Origin: a virus
Reading direction: 5' to 3' (one strand)
Virus record (IMG/VR): IMGVR_UViG_3300047157_000197
Coordinates: 124,001 to 188,000 of that record
DNA: 64,000 nt
Below are positions 10,404-20,313 of this stretch, in pieces. Both the position numbers and the translations under genes were made by a program. Position 1 is the first letter of the stretch. Every line of letters starts with the position of its first letter. The notes below the pieces were generated by a model. It saw nothing but the letters and a program-made list of their open reading frames with translations. It was not told the DNA's origin and searched no databases.

Positions 10404-13400
10404 ATGGCAGTTTATACATTAAAATTTAGAAGAGGTACGACAATACCTTCATTAGTAGAATCAGAACCGTTCTTTAAAACAGATAGTGATACCTTACATA
10501 TAGGAGATGGGTCATCAAGTATTACTTTAGTAAAACTTGGTTCGAATACTGGTGACATTAATTTTACTGGCGATATCACTGCATCAAATATATCAGTTAC
10601 CAATGACTTAACAATTGGTGGTAATATTATTTTAGGAAACGAAATTCAAGATAATATAACAGTATCAGGACAATTTGATTCTGATTTAATCCCATCTGCA
10701 TCAGCACTTTACGATATAGGTTCTAGCACAAAAAAATGGAAAAAGATTTTTGCGGTTTCTGCATCATTTGATAATTTATCATTAGATGGAACAGGAGTTT
10801 TATCAGGTTCAGACCAATTAACAGGTTCTTTTTTAGAAATAGGTGGTGATAATGTATTTAGTGGGTCATCACAAGTAAATGCAGATTCAATTACAAACTT
10901 TGATTCAAATGTAAAAGCAAAATTAGATACTGAAACAGTAATTAGTGGTTCATCACAAGTTTCTTATGTAGGACTTTCAAACATACCAAGTAATATTGTA
11001 TCAGGTTCATCACAAGTTTCTTATGTAGGACTTTCAAACATACCAAGTGGCATCGTTAGTGGTTCATCACAAATAACAATTACCGAATCTCAAATTTCGG
11101 ATTTATCACATACAGATATAAGTTCACTAAACACTTATACTGGTTCAAACAATACAACCCAATCAATACAAAATTCTAGATTAGACCAACTTTCAACTGA
11201 AACTGGTTCTATTACTACTGAACAAGGAATACAAGATTCAAGATTAGACCAACTTTCAACTGAAACAGGTTCTATCACATCAGAACAATCAGTTCAAGAC
11301 CAACGATTAGGTGCTATTGAAGCAGATAGTGGTTCTTATTTAAAAACTGTTGATATTTCAACTGATACAAATTTAGCTGTAAGTGATACTTCACAAGTTG
11401 ATATGATTTTAACTGGTGATACTCTATCAGCAAACTTAAAGGGTGGTGTTGTATCTGGTTCAATCCAAATATTAGGTGGAAGTACAATTCTTTCATCATC
11501 AAATGAAAACTTTAATGGATTCTCATCTTCAATAGATAGTAGATTAGATACAATTGAAGGACCTCTTTCTACATCAATAGATAGTAGATTAGATTCATTA
11601 GAATCTGATACACATACACATTCAAACAAATCCACACTTGATGGAATTAATCAAGGATTATCAACATCGGATAATGTAACTTTTGCAGATGGAGATTTTA
11701 CAGGTGATGTTCAAGTAACTGGTAATTTAACAGTATTAGGTTCTGCAGTTGAAATTTCTTCAACAGAATTAAGTATTGAAGATAAATTAATTACAGTTGC
11801 AAGTGGTTCTGCAGATTCTGCAGCATCAGATGGTGCTGGTATTGAAATAGCAGGAGCAAATAAATCATTAAAATGGGACCATAACACAACTTCTTTCGTA
11901 TTAGATGCAAAAGTAAGTTCATCAGTAGGATTTAAAGGAGATGGTTCAGAATTAACTGGAGTAACTGCAGCATCTGTTGGTTATTCAAACATTACATCAA
12001 TACCAAGTGGTATTGTAAGTGGTTCATCTCAAATAGTATATAATAGTGTTTCATCAATACCAAGTGGTATTGTAAGTGGTTCATCGCAAGTAAATGCTGA
12101 TTCAATTACAAACTTTGATGAAAATGTAAAACAGAAAATGACTGATGAGGTTGCTCATAGTGGTTCATTCTTAGGAACTGCAACAACTACTCATTTAGAT
12201 GAGGGTGGTAATCTTTATTGGACAGAAACAAGATTTAGTGAATCACTTGATGATAGAGGAGTAATTAGTGGTTCCTCTCAAACATTAGAAATATTAAATT
12301 CTTTAAATTCATATACATCTTCAAACGATACAATAAATACAACTCAGAATACAAGATTAGACCAACTTTCAACTGAAACTGGTTCTATTACTACTGAACA
12401 ATCAGTTCAAGACCAAAGATTATCAGCAATTGAAGCAGATAGTGGTTCTTATTTAAAAACTGTTGATATATCGAGTGATACAAACTTAGCAGTATCAGAT
12501 AGTGCGAATATAGATATGATTTTAACCGATGATACTCTATCAGCAAACTTAAAAGGTGGTGTTGTATCTGGTTCTGAACAACTAAGTAGTACTTTCCTAT
12601 CAAAACTTGGAGATAATGTGTTAAGTAGTTCTGCATTTAGTTCTCCATCACAAGGAACGATTCGAGCAACAATTAATGGAGTAAATTCTGATGTAGATAG
12701 TGGATTACAAATAACAGATTCACCATCGTTCAATGCATTATCATTAAGTTCACTTTCAGAAATAGCTGGTAGTCAATTTAGTGCTTTATTTGTAAGTTCA
12801 TCAAACCTAATAGGTAAACGAGATTTAGGTACAAGTGCTTTTTTACATTATTCAAATTCTATTGATGATGGTAACTCACAAGTAATTGGTACTGCACAGG
12901 CAGTTAAAAATTATGTAGATGCTCAATTTATAGAAGCCGGTGCAGGTGATATTACAGAAGTAGTTGCAGGTAATGGTTTAAGTGGAGGAGCACAGACTGG
13001 TTCTGCAACTCTTACAATAGATACAGGTTCAGCTCACTTCTTAGGTGGAGTTTCAGCAGCTGGAGCACCTACAGGAACAGTTTCAGGTTCTCAACAAGTA
13101 ATTGACCATTTACCAACTGGTACTGTTAGTGGTTCATCGCAAATAACAATAACAGAATCACAAATAAGTGATTTAGACCATTATACTGATTCAGATGTAA
13201 AACTTAAATTAGATGCAGATGGAGTAATTAGTGGTTCATCTCAACTTTATAGTGATTTAGATTTACGATATAATAACGAACTTGGAGAAGGTATAATTAG
13301 TGGTTCATCACAAGTTGATGTAACTGCAACAACTAATTATTCTTCAATAAATCAATATTCTGATTCAAAGGTAAAACTTAAATTAGATGCAGATGGTGTA

Positions 13401-15566
13401 ATTAGTGGTTCATCTCAAATAACAATAACAGAATCTCAGATTTCTGATTTATCTCACTATACTGATGCTAATGTAAAAACTAAATTAGATTCAGAAGGTG
13501 TAATTAGTGGTTCATCACAAATAGACCACGATTCAACTACAAACTTTGTAGCAAACGAACATATTGACCACTCAAGTATTACAATTGGTAGTGGTAAGGG
13601 TTTAACTGGTGGTGGTACTATTGATACAAATAGAAGTTTATCATTAGATACTGGTTCAGTACACTTTAACGAGGGTGTAGTAACTAATCTAATATCTTTA
13701 AACTCATATACTTCATCAAACGATATAGATATAACAGAATTATTTGCATCTTCTTCGGACCATGAAGGAAGAATCGATACTTTAGAGGGAGAGGCTCATG
13801 AAAATCCACTTACTTTTAATGATACTACTCAAGTTGATTTAATTAGAGCAGGTAATGTAATTACTGCAAATCTTAAAGGTGGAGTAATAAGTGGTTCATC
13901 TCAAGTAGATGTTGCTTCAACTACAAACTACTCTAGTATTAATCAATATAGTGATGCAAAAGTAAAAACAAAATTAGATGCAGAAACAGTAATAAGTGGG
14001 TCATCTCAAGTAATTGATTTTGTTACCAATGGTGATTTAGATATGGGTGGTAATAAAGTTCTCTTTGGGAATGTTTATTCAAGTGAAGGAGATTTACCAA
14101 CCGCAAGTACATATCATGGTATGTTTGCTCATGTTCATGGAACTGGCAAAGGATATTATGCACATGGTGGTAATTGGATAAAACTTATAGATGAAAGTTC
14201 ATCAGATACCAATGATTTATCAGAAGGTTCTTCAAATCTTTATTATACAGATGCAAGAGTAAAAACAAAATTAACTGCAGAAGAAGTTGTTAGTGGTTCA
14301 GCTTCAGATGTAAAATCGTTCTTATCCATATCCTCATCGGATATTTCTGATGTTGAAGCGTTCTCACAAAGTGGAACATATGCAAGTTTAAGAGCACAAG
14401 CAACAACTGCAACTGATGTTGGATTAGGAAATGTAACAAACGAATCTAAAGCAACTATGTTTACATCAGCTGCTCTAACATCCAATCCAACCGCACCAAC
14501 TCAAGCTGGTAGTGATGATTCTACTAAAATTGCAACAACTGCGTTTGTTCAAGATAGAATAGAAACAGTTATTGGTAGTGCAGGTTCTACATTAGATACT
14601 TTGGGTGAACTTTCTGCTTCTTTAGCAGATGATTCTGGTTCACTTGCAAGTTTAGTAACAGAAGTAGGAACAAAATTAGCAAAGGCATCTAACTTATCAG
14701 ATTTAGCAGATGCATCAACTTCAAGAACAAACTTAGGAGTTGAAATTGGAACAGATGTACAAGCTTATAACGCAACACTAGCTGCTGTTGCCGATAGTAC
14801 TTATACTGGTGATAATGCAATTACAACATTAGGAACAATCGGAACAGGTGTATGGGAAGGTACTGCAATTAATCAAACTTACTTAAATGGACAAAGTGGA
14901 ACCAACACAGGTGATGAATCAGATGCAAGTGTAACAGTCAAAGGTATTGTAGAATTAGCAACTACTGCTGAAACAACTACTGGTACTGATGCAACAAGAG
15001 CAGTAACACCTGATGGATTGAAGGATGGTTACCAAGGTTCAACTAATGTAGATACTCTTGGTACAATTACGAGTGGTACATGGAATGGTAGTGTAATCGC
15101 ATCGGCTTATTTAGATTCTGATACTGCACACCTAAGTGGAACACAAACATTTAGTGGAGCTAAAACATTCTCTAACACAACTGCATCAACAAGTAAAACT
15201 GAAGGAGCAGTTATAGTGACTGGTGGTGTAGGTATTGGTGGAACATTGAATGTAGGTGGTGATGTTGTAGCATACGCATCATCAGATGAAAGATTAAAAA
15301 ATAATATTCAACCGATTAAAAACCCAATAGAAAAAATAAATTCAATTTCTGGTAACAGTTTTAGTTGGAATGAGGAAAAACAAGATATTTATAAAGGTAA
15401 CGATTACGGTGTAATTGCTCAGGAAATTGAAAAAATATTACCAGAACTTGTAGATACTCGTGATGATGGTTATAAAGCCGTAAAATATGATAAATTAATA
15501 TCACTATTAATTGAAGGTATCAAAGAGTTATCAAGTGAAGTAACTAAATTAAAAGAAAAAAACTAG
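10404..15566 (+). CDS. Giant tail-fibre protein with C-terminal S74 intramolecular chaperone
   Basis: This is a 1720-residue protein. The N-terminus (MAVYTLKFRRGTT, then HIGDGSSSI) resembles the Mtd-type N-terminal fibre domain. The long middle is built of SGSSQ repeats and short coiled segments (RLDQLSTETGSITTEQ). Near residues 1310-1415 it carries a classical phage-fibre segment (LTSNPTAPTQ, KIATTAFVQDRI, LDTLGELSASL). From about residue 1622 the SDERLKNNI motif opens an S74/endosialidase-type chaperone (IAQEIEKILPELV, KYDKLISLLIEGIKEL), which in this family assists trimer folding and cleaves itself off before the serine. It therefore probably acts as a receptor-binding or side fibre. The spacing to the next fibre gene is 12 bases. 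Confidence 0.9.
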   Translation: MAVYTLKFRRGTTIPSLVESEPFFKTDSDTLHIGDGSSSITLVKLGSNTGDINFTGDITASNISVTNDLTIGGNIILGNEIQDNITVSGQFDSDLIPSASALYDIGSSTKKWKKIFAVSASFDNLSLDGTGVLSGSDQLTGSFLEIGGDNVFSGSSQVNADSITNFDSNVKAKLDTETVISGSSQVSYVGLSNIPSNIVSGSSQVSYVGLSNIPSGIVSGSSQITITESQISDLSHTDISSLNTYTGSNNTTQSIQNSRLDQLSTETGSITTEQGIQDSRLDQLSTETGSITSEQSVQDQRLGAIEADSGSYLKTVDISTDTNLAVSDTSQVDMILTGDTLSANLKGGVVSGSIQILGGSTILSSSNENFNGFSSSIDSRLDTIEGPLSTSIDSRLDSLESDTHTHSNKSTLDGINQGLSTSDNVTFADGDFTGDVQVTGNLTVLGSAVEISSTELSIEDKLITVASGSADSAASDGAGIEIAGANKSLKWDHNTTSFVLDAKVSSSVGFKGDGSELTGVTAASVGYSNITSIPSGIVSGSSQIVYNSVSSIPSGIVSGSSQVNADSITNFDENVKQKMTDEVAHSGSFLGTATTTHLDEGGNLYWTETRFSESLDDRGVISGSSQTLEILNSLNSYTSSNDTINTTQNTRLDQLSTETGSITTEQSVQDQRLSAIEADSGSYLKTVDISSDTNLAVSDSANIDMILTDDTLSANLKGGVVSGSEQLSSTFLSKLGDNVLSSSAFSSPSQGTIRATINGVNSDVDSGLQITDSPSFNALSLSSLSEIAGSQFSALFVSSSNLIGKRDLGTSAFLHYSNSIDDGNSQVIGTAQAVKNYVDAQFIEAGAGDITEVVAGNGLSGGAQTGSATLTIDTGSAHFLGGVSAAGAPTGTVSGSQQVIDHLPTGTVSGSSQITITESQISDLDHYTDSDVKLKLDADGVISGSSQLYSDLDLRYNNELGEGIISGSSQVDVTATTNYSSINQYSDSKVKLKLDADGVISGSSQITITESQISDLSHYTDANVKTKLDSEGVISGSSQIDHDSTTNFVANEHIDHSSITIGSGKGLTGGGTIDTNRSLSLDTGSVHFNEGVVTNLISLNSYTSSNDIDITELFASSSDHEGRIDTLEGEAHENPLTFNDTTQVDLIRAGNVITANLKGGVISGSSQVDVASTTNYSSINQYSDAKVKTKLDAETVISGSSQVIDFVTNGDLDMGGNKVLFGNVYSSEGDLPTASTYHGMFAHVHGTGKGYYAHGGNWIKLIDESSSDTNDLSEGSSNLYYTDARVKTKLTAEEVVSGSASDVKSFLSISSSDISDVEAFSQSGTYASLRAQATTATDVGLGNVTNESKATMFTSAALTSNPTAPTQAGSDDSTKIATTAFVQDRIETVIGSAGSTLDTLGELSASLADDSGSLASLVTEVGTKLAKASNLSDLADASTSRTNLGVEIGTDVQAYNATLAAVADSTYTGDNAITTLGTIGTGVWEGTAINQTYLNGQSGTNTGDESDASVTVKGIVELATTAETTTGTDATRAVTPDGLKDGYQGSTNVDTLGTITSGTWNGSVIASAYLDSDTAHLSGTQTFSGAKTFSNTTASTSKTEGAVIVTGGVGIGGTLNVGGDVVAYASSDERLKNNIQPIKNPIEKINSISGNSFSWNEEKQDIYKGNDYGVIAQEIEKILPELVDTRDDGYKAVKYDKLISLLIEGIKELSSEVTKLKEKN

Positions 15567-15578
15567 GAAAGCAAACGA

Positions 15579-16226
15579 ATGGCACAAATAATTAAACTTA
15601 AAAGAAGTATTGCAGCTGGTAGTAAGCCAACAACATCTGATTTAGCAATTGGTGAATTGGCAATGAATGTAACGGATGGAAAAGTGTTTCTTCGTAAAAG
15701 TGGTTCTGCTGGTGATAATGTAAAAGAATTAGTAACACTTGACCATGATGGAACTTTAAGTGGTTCACTAAACATCACAGGTTCTATTACTGCATCTGCA
15801 TTCGTAGGAGATGGTTCACGATTAACAAATATAACAGTATCTCAAAACGCAACTGTAAAAAAGCAATTTACCAATTCAGTATCTTGGAGTGTAGACCATA
15901 ATTTATCTACACCAAATGCAATAATTCAAGCATACGATTCTACAAATTATCAAATAATTCCAGAAAGTGTGTTAATAATTGATGATGATAATATATTAAT
16001 TACATTTCCTGCACCTGAAAGTGGTTATGTAGTAGTTGCTAAAGGTGGTCACATTGTTAGTGGTTCAATCGAAGTAGAAAATATTAGTGGATTTGATGCA
16101 AGAGTATTAGATGAAATAAACGAAGCTGGTGTATTTAGTGGTTCAGCACAAATAACTCTAACAGGTGATGTTACAGGAACAGGTAATGCAACTGTTATAT
16201 CAACCGTTGATGGAGAAACATTTTAA
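15579..16226 (+). CDS. Short tail-fibre protein (215 residues)
   Basis: The start MAQIIKLKRS, with KPTTSDLAIGELAMN and DGKVFLRK, matches the fibre at 20314 (MAQVLKLKRT, KPTTSNLELGELAIN, DGKIYFEK), so these N-termini are paralogous attachment domains. An ITASAFVGDGSRLTNI element follows. Residues about 91-158 form a beta-rich domain (VDHNL, PESVLI, ESGYVVVAKGGH) that occurs twice in the 20314 fibre. It ends VDGETF. It probably forms a short fibre or adaptor next to the S74 fibres. Confidence 0.75.
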   Translation: MAQIIKLKRSIAAGSKPTTSDLAIGELAMNVTDGKVFLRKSGSAGDNVKELVTLDHDGTLSGSLNITGSITASAFVGDGSRLTNITVSQNATVKKQFTNSVSWSVDHNLSTPNAIIQAYDSTNYQIIPESVLIIDDDNILITFPAPESGYVVVAKGGHIVSGSIEVENISGFDARVLDEINEAGVFSGSAQITLTGDVTGTGNATVISTVDGETF

Positions 16227-16237
16227 TTAAAATACAA

Positions 16238-16245
16238 TATTTATA
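16238..16245 (+). promoter_or_regulatory. TATTTATA motif, candidate late promoter
   Basis: It lies in the short gap after the 15579 gene, 28 bases before the ATG at 16274. The spacing matches that at the tail genes. Confidence 0.5.
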
Positions 16246-16273
16246 ATAAGAAAATTAATAAGGAAAAAATAAC

Positions 16274-19200
16274 ATGATTATACATAATCCCAAGATATCA
16301 GGTTCATTACAATTCCCATCAGATGAGAATGGCAATTTAATAACCTTTCAAGTACAGAATGGTACTCTTGAAACCATAACCTTAAACTCAAGTGGAGTTG
16401 ACCAAGGAATACAACCAGCTGTTAATTATTCTGGTTCATTCACAGGTTCATTTGTTGGAGATGGTTCAAGTTTAACTGGTGTAGCCGCAAGTGGTTTTAA
16501 CATTGATATTTTAGATGCCGTTGGTGGTGCTTCAGTCGAACAATCTGATACATTTCTTATTAGTGATGCTGGAACTGAAAAGAAAATAACATTCTCAAAC
16601 ATAGAAGATTCAATATTTGCAAATGTAAGTGGAGATGTTAGTGTTGCTGCCGGTGGTGTTGCAACTCTTAATAGAGCTGGAGTAATATCTGGTTCTGCTC
16701 AAATTACAGCATTAGGATTTTCTACTACTGATAATGAATTAACTACTGAAGAAGTTCAAGATATAGTAGGTGGAATGGTAAGTGGTAATACCGAAAGTGG
16801 TATTAGTGTTACTTATGATGATACTGGTAATTCATTAGATTTCTCAGTTACATCACAAACAGAAAATGATTTTACAACTGTATTAAAAGATAAACTAGAT
16901 GGAATTGCTGCATCGGCAAACAATTATGCATTACCAACTAACTTAGCTGGTGATGATATAGATATTGATACAACTGCATTAAGTGGAGCAACTGTAATAT
17001 CAGATTTAGACCTTAACATAACAACAAATACAAGTGGATTAGTAACAGATGCAAATGGTAGTATTTCAACAAGAGATTTAACACCAAGTGATTTAGGATT
17101 AGGAAATGTAGATAATACTTCTGATGCTAACAAACCAGTATCAACTGCTCAACAAACAGAAATTGATACCAAAGCTGATATTGCTTCACCAGCATTAACT
17201 GGTAATCCAACTGCACCAACACAAGCTGATAACGATAACTCAACTAAAATCGCAACAACTGCGTATGTACAAAGAGAAGTATCTGATTTATTAGGTGGTG
17301 CACCCGCAGCGTTTGATACATTATTAGAAATTTCTGCAAGTATTGCAAATGGGGATAGTGATGTAGTTGCATTAACAACAACAGTAGGTGGAAAACTACA
17401 AAAAGACCAAAACTTAAGTGATTTAACAAATGCTTCAACTGCAAGAACTAACTTAGGAGTTGCAATTGGTTCAGATGTACAAGCATTTAATTCAACATTG
17501 GCAACTGTTGCTGGTGGAACATATGCTGGTGATAACTCAATAGTAACAATAGGTACTGTAACCACAGGTGATGTACAAACAATATTACCAAGTGGAGTTG
17601 TATCTGGTTCATCTCAAGTACAAGCATTAGGTGGTGTTAATGATAATACAATTACATTTACTGCAGGTGCAGGATTAGATGGTGGTGGTGCAATAACACT
17701 TAACCAAGGTTCAGATGAAACAGTAACATTTACAGTAGGTGATGGAGTTATAAGTGGTTCATCACAAGTAAGTGGTATAACAAATACTCAATTAGCTGGT
17801 TCAATAGCTAATTCAAAATTATCAAATTCAAGTATAACAATAGATGGTTCGGCTATCTCACTAGGTGGTTCAGTAACAACTTTACAATTAGGTTCAACTT
17901 CATCAACTGCACTTGCAGGTGATACTACAACTATTAGTGGTGGACAAGCTTCAGCAATTACTGCTAATACTGCTAAAGTTGGATATACTGATGCACTTGT
18001 AAAATCAAAATTAGATACAGAAGCAGTACTTAGTGGTTCAATTACATCAGCTGATATTTCTGATGTTGCTGCGTTCTCACAAAGTGGTACATATAGTGGA
18101 TTAAGAGCTCAAGCAACTACTGCTGGTGATGTTGGATTAGGAAATGTAACAAATGAAAGTAAAGCAACGATGTTTACATCAGCTGCTTTAACAAGTAACC
18201 CAACTGCACCAACTCAAACTGGTACAGATGATTCTACTAAAATAGCAACAACTGCTTTCGTACAAGATAGAATAGATACAATTATAGGAAACGCTGGTTC
18301 AACTTTAGATACTTTAGGTGAACTTTCAGCTTCTTTATCTGATGATGAAGATGCACTAACTTCTTTAACCACAACTGTTGGTACTAAGTTAGCAAAGGCA
18401 TCTAACTTATCTGATTTAGCAAATGCTGGAACTGCTAGAACAAACTTAGGTGTAGATGCAGCAGGAACTGATAATTCAACAGATGTAACTTTAGCTGGTA
18501 ACGATTACTTAACTATAAGTGGACAAGAAATTACTGCAGGTGCTATAAACAATGATGATTTAACAAATTCATCAATTACAATAGATGGTTCAGCTGTTTC
18601 ATTAGGTGGTTCAATTACAACAAATAACACACAATTATCAACAGAAGCAGTTCAAGATATAGTAGGTGGAATGGTAAGTGGTAATACTGAAAGTGGTATT
18701 ACAGTAACTTATGATGATGCTGGCAATTCATTAGATTTCTCAGTTGCATCTCAAACAGACGAAAACTTTACTACAGCTGACCATTCTAAATTAGATGGTA
18801 TCGAAACAGGTGCTACAGCGGACCAATCTGCATCAGAAATAAGAACTTTAATAGGAACTGGTAATGGGAATTTAGTACCAGCGGAAGGAACAGCCGGTCA
18901 TTTCTTAAAACATGACGGTACATTTGGTTTACCATCTTATACTACAAATACAGATACAAACACACAACTAACACAAGAACAAGTTGAAGATTTCGTAGGT
19001 GGAATGTTAGATGGAACAGAAACAGGAATTACTGTTGGATATGATGATACTAATGGTAACCTTGATTTCGTAGTTGCAACTCAATCTGATAACAACTTTA
19101 CAACTGCTTTAAAAAATAAATTAGATGGTATTGAAGCATCTGCAGATGTAAACGTTGTTACAAGTGTAGCAAGTAAAACAGGAGATGTTTCTTTAGTAAA

Positions 19201-20194
19201 AGGAGATGTAGGTTTAGGAAATGTAGATAATACTGCAGATTCTGCTAAACCAGTTTCAACTGCACAACAAACTGCATTGGATTTGAAAGCTAATTTGGCT
19301 TCTCCTACATTTACAGGAACACCAATATCAACAACACCAAGTGCTAATGATGATTCTACAAAAATAGCAACTACTGCTTATGTACAAGCAGAACTTACAG
19401 AGTTAATTGGTACTGCACCAGCAACATTAGATACATTAGGAGAAATTTCAGCAAGTATTGCAAATGGAGATTCGGATGTAGTTGCTTTAACTACAACAGT
19501 TGGAACAAAGTTAGCTAAAGCAAGTAACTTATCTGATTTAGCAAACGCATCAACTGCAAGAGGTAATCTAGGTGTAGATGCAGCAGGAACTGATAACTCA
19601 ACTAATGTAAGTTTAACTGGTACACCTGATTATATAACAATAAGTGGACAAGTAATTACAAGAAATCAAATTGATTTAGCAAATGATGTAACAGGTGTGT
19701 TACCATCGGCTAATTTAGATTCAGATACGGCACACTTAAGTGGAACACAAACATTTAGTGGTGCTAAATCATTCTCCTCAGCTGTTAACATAGATGCAAC
19801 AACTGCATCAACAAGTAAAACTGAAGGAGCATTAATTGTAGATGGTGGTGTAGGTATCGCAGGAGCATTAAACGTAGGTGGAGATGTTGTAGCATACGCT
19901 TCTTCGGATGAAAGATTAAAAGATAATATAGAACTTATTTCTAATCCAATTGAAAAAGTACAATCACTTAAAGGTGTTACTTGGAATTGGAATGATAATG
20001 CAGATGAGTTACAACAATCATTACCAAATGTTGGTGTAATTGCACAAGATGTTGAGAAAGTTCTACCACAGTTGGTAACTGATAGAGATAATGGATTTAA
20101 GGGTGTAGATTATGCTAAACTTACTGGATTACTTATCGAAGCAGTTAAAGACCAACAAAAACAGATTGATGAATTGAAGAATAAACTATCTTAA
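16274..20194 (+). CDS. Giant tail-fibre protein with C-terminal S74 chaperone (paralogue of 10404)
   Basis: This is a 1306-residue protein. The N-terminal region (IIHNPKISGSLQFPSDENGNL) differs from the MAQ-type starts. The body has SGSSQ units, SSITIDGSA-LGGSVTTLQL repeats shared with the 7242 gene, and three P2/lambda-type fibre segments (for example NPTAPTQ, KIATTAYVQ, FDTLLEISASI). These lie near 17110-17520, 18060-18440 and 19220-19600. From about residue 1210 SDERLKDNI begins an S74-type chaperone (IAQDVEKVLPQLV, DYAKLTGLLIEAVKDQQKQIDEL). One fibre segment is almost identical in protein to that of the 10404 gene, which suggests domain swapping between the two. Confidence 0.9.
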   Translation: MIIHNPKISGSLQFPSDENGNLITFQVQNGTLETITLNSSGVDQGIQPAVNYSGSFTGSFVGDGSSLTGVAASGFNIDILDAVGGASVEQSDTFLISDAGTEKKITFSNIEDSIFANVSGDVSVAAGGVATLNRAGVISGSAQITALGFSTTDNELTTEEVQDIVGGMVSGNTESGISVTYDDTGNSLDFSVTSQTENDFTTVLKDKLDGIAASANNYALPTNLAGDDIDIDTTALSGATVISDLDLNITTNTSGLVTDANGSISTRDLTPSDLGLGNVDNTSDANKPVSTAQQTEIDTKADIASPALTGNPTAPTQADNDNSTKIATTAYVQREVSDLLGGAPAAFDTLLEISASIANGDSDVVALTTTVGGKLQKDQNLSDLTNASTARTNLGVAIGSDVQAFNSTLATVAGGTYAGDNSIVTIGTVTTGDVQTILPSGVVSGSSQVQALGGVNDNTITFTAGAGLDGGGAITLNQGSDETVTFTVGDGVISGSSQVSGITNTQLAGSIANSKLSNSSITIDGSAISLGGSVTTLQLGSTSSTALAGDTTTISGGQASAITANTAKVGYTDALVKSKLDTEAVLSGSITSADISDVAAFSQSGTYSGLRAQATTAGDVGLGNVTNESKATMFTSAALTSNPTAPTQTGTDDSTKIATTAFVQDRIDTIIGNAGSTLDTLGELSASLSDDEDALTSLTTTVGTKLAKASNLSDLANAGTARTNLGVDAAGTDNSTDVTLAGNDYLTISGQEITAGAINNDDLTNSSITIDGSAVSLGGSITTNNTQLSTEAVQDIVGGMVSGNTESGITVTYDDAGNSLDFSVASQTDENFTTADHSKLDGIETGATADQSASEIRTLIGTGNGNLVPAEGTAGHFLKHDGTFGLPSYTTNTDTNTQLTQEQVEDFVGGMLDGTETGITVGYDDTNGNLDFVVATQSDNNFTTALKNKLDGIEASADVNVVTSVASKTGDVSLVKGDVGLGNVDNTADSAKPVSTAQQTALDLKANLASPTFTGTPISTTPSANDDSTKIATTAYVQAELTELIGTAPATLDTLGEISASIANGDSDVVALTTTVGTKLAKASNLSDLANASTARGNLGVDAAGTDNSTNVSLTGTPDYITISGQVITRNQIDLANDVTGVLPSANLDSDTAHLSGTQTFSGAKSFSSAVNIDATTASTSKTEGALIVDGGVGIAGALNVGGDVVAYASSDERLKDNIELISNPIEKVQSLKGVTWNWNDNADELQQSLPNVGVIAQDVEKVLPQLVTDRDNGFKGVDYAKLTGLLIEAVKDQQKQIDELKNKLS

Positions 20195-20233
20195 ATAAGA
20201 GAGTTCATTTAACGATTCAAATTTTAAAAAGTT

Positions 20234-20276
20234 AAATAGTATATATATATCTTTATATAAAGGTAATATACTATTT
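20234..20276 (+). other. Nested inverted repeat between fibre genes
   Basis: AAATAGTATAT (20234-20244) and ATATACTATTT (20266-20276) are perfect 11-base arms. Between them lies the perfect palindrome CTTTATATAAAG (20251-20262). The structure sits in the 119-base gap between the fibre genes at 16274 and 20314. It could be an AT-rich terminator, an RNA-processing site or an operator. Confidence 0.45.
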
Positions 20277-20313
20277 AGGGTAGATAATTATATAAACAAG
20301 GTAAGTCATATAT

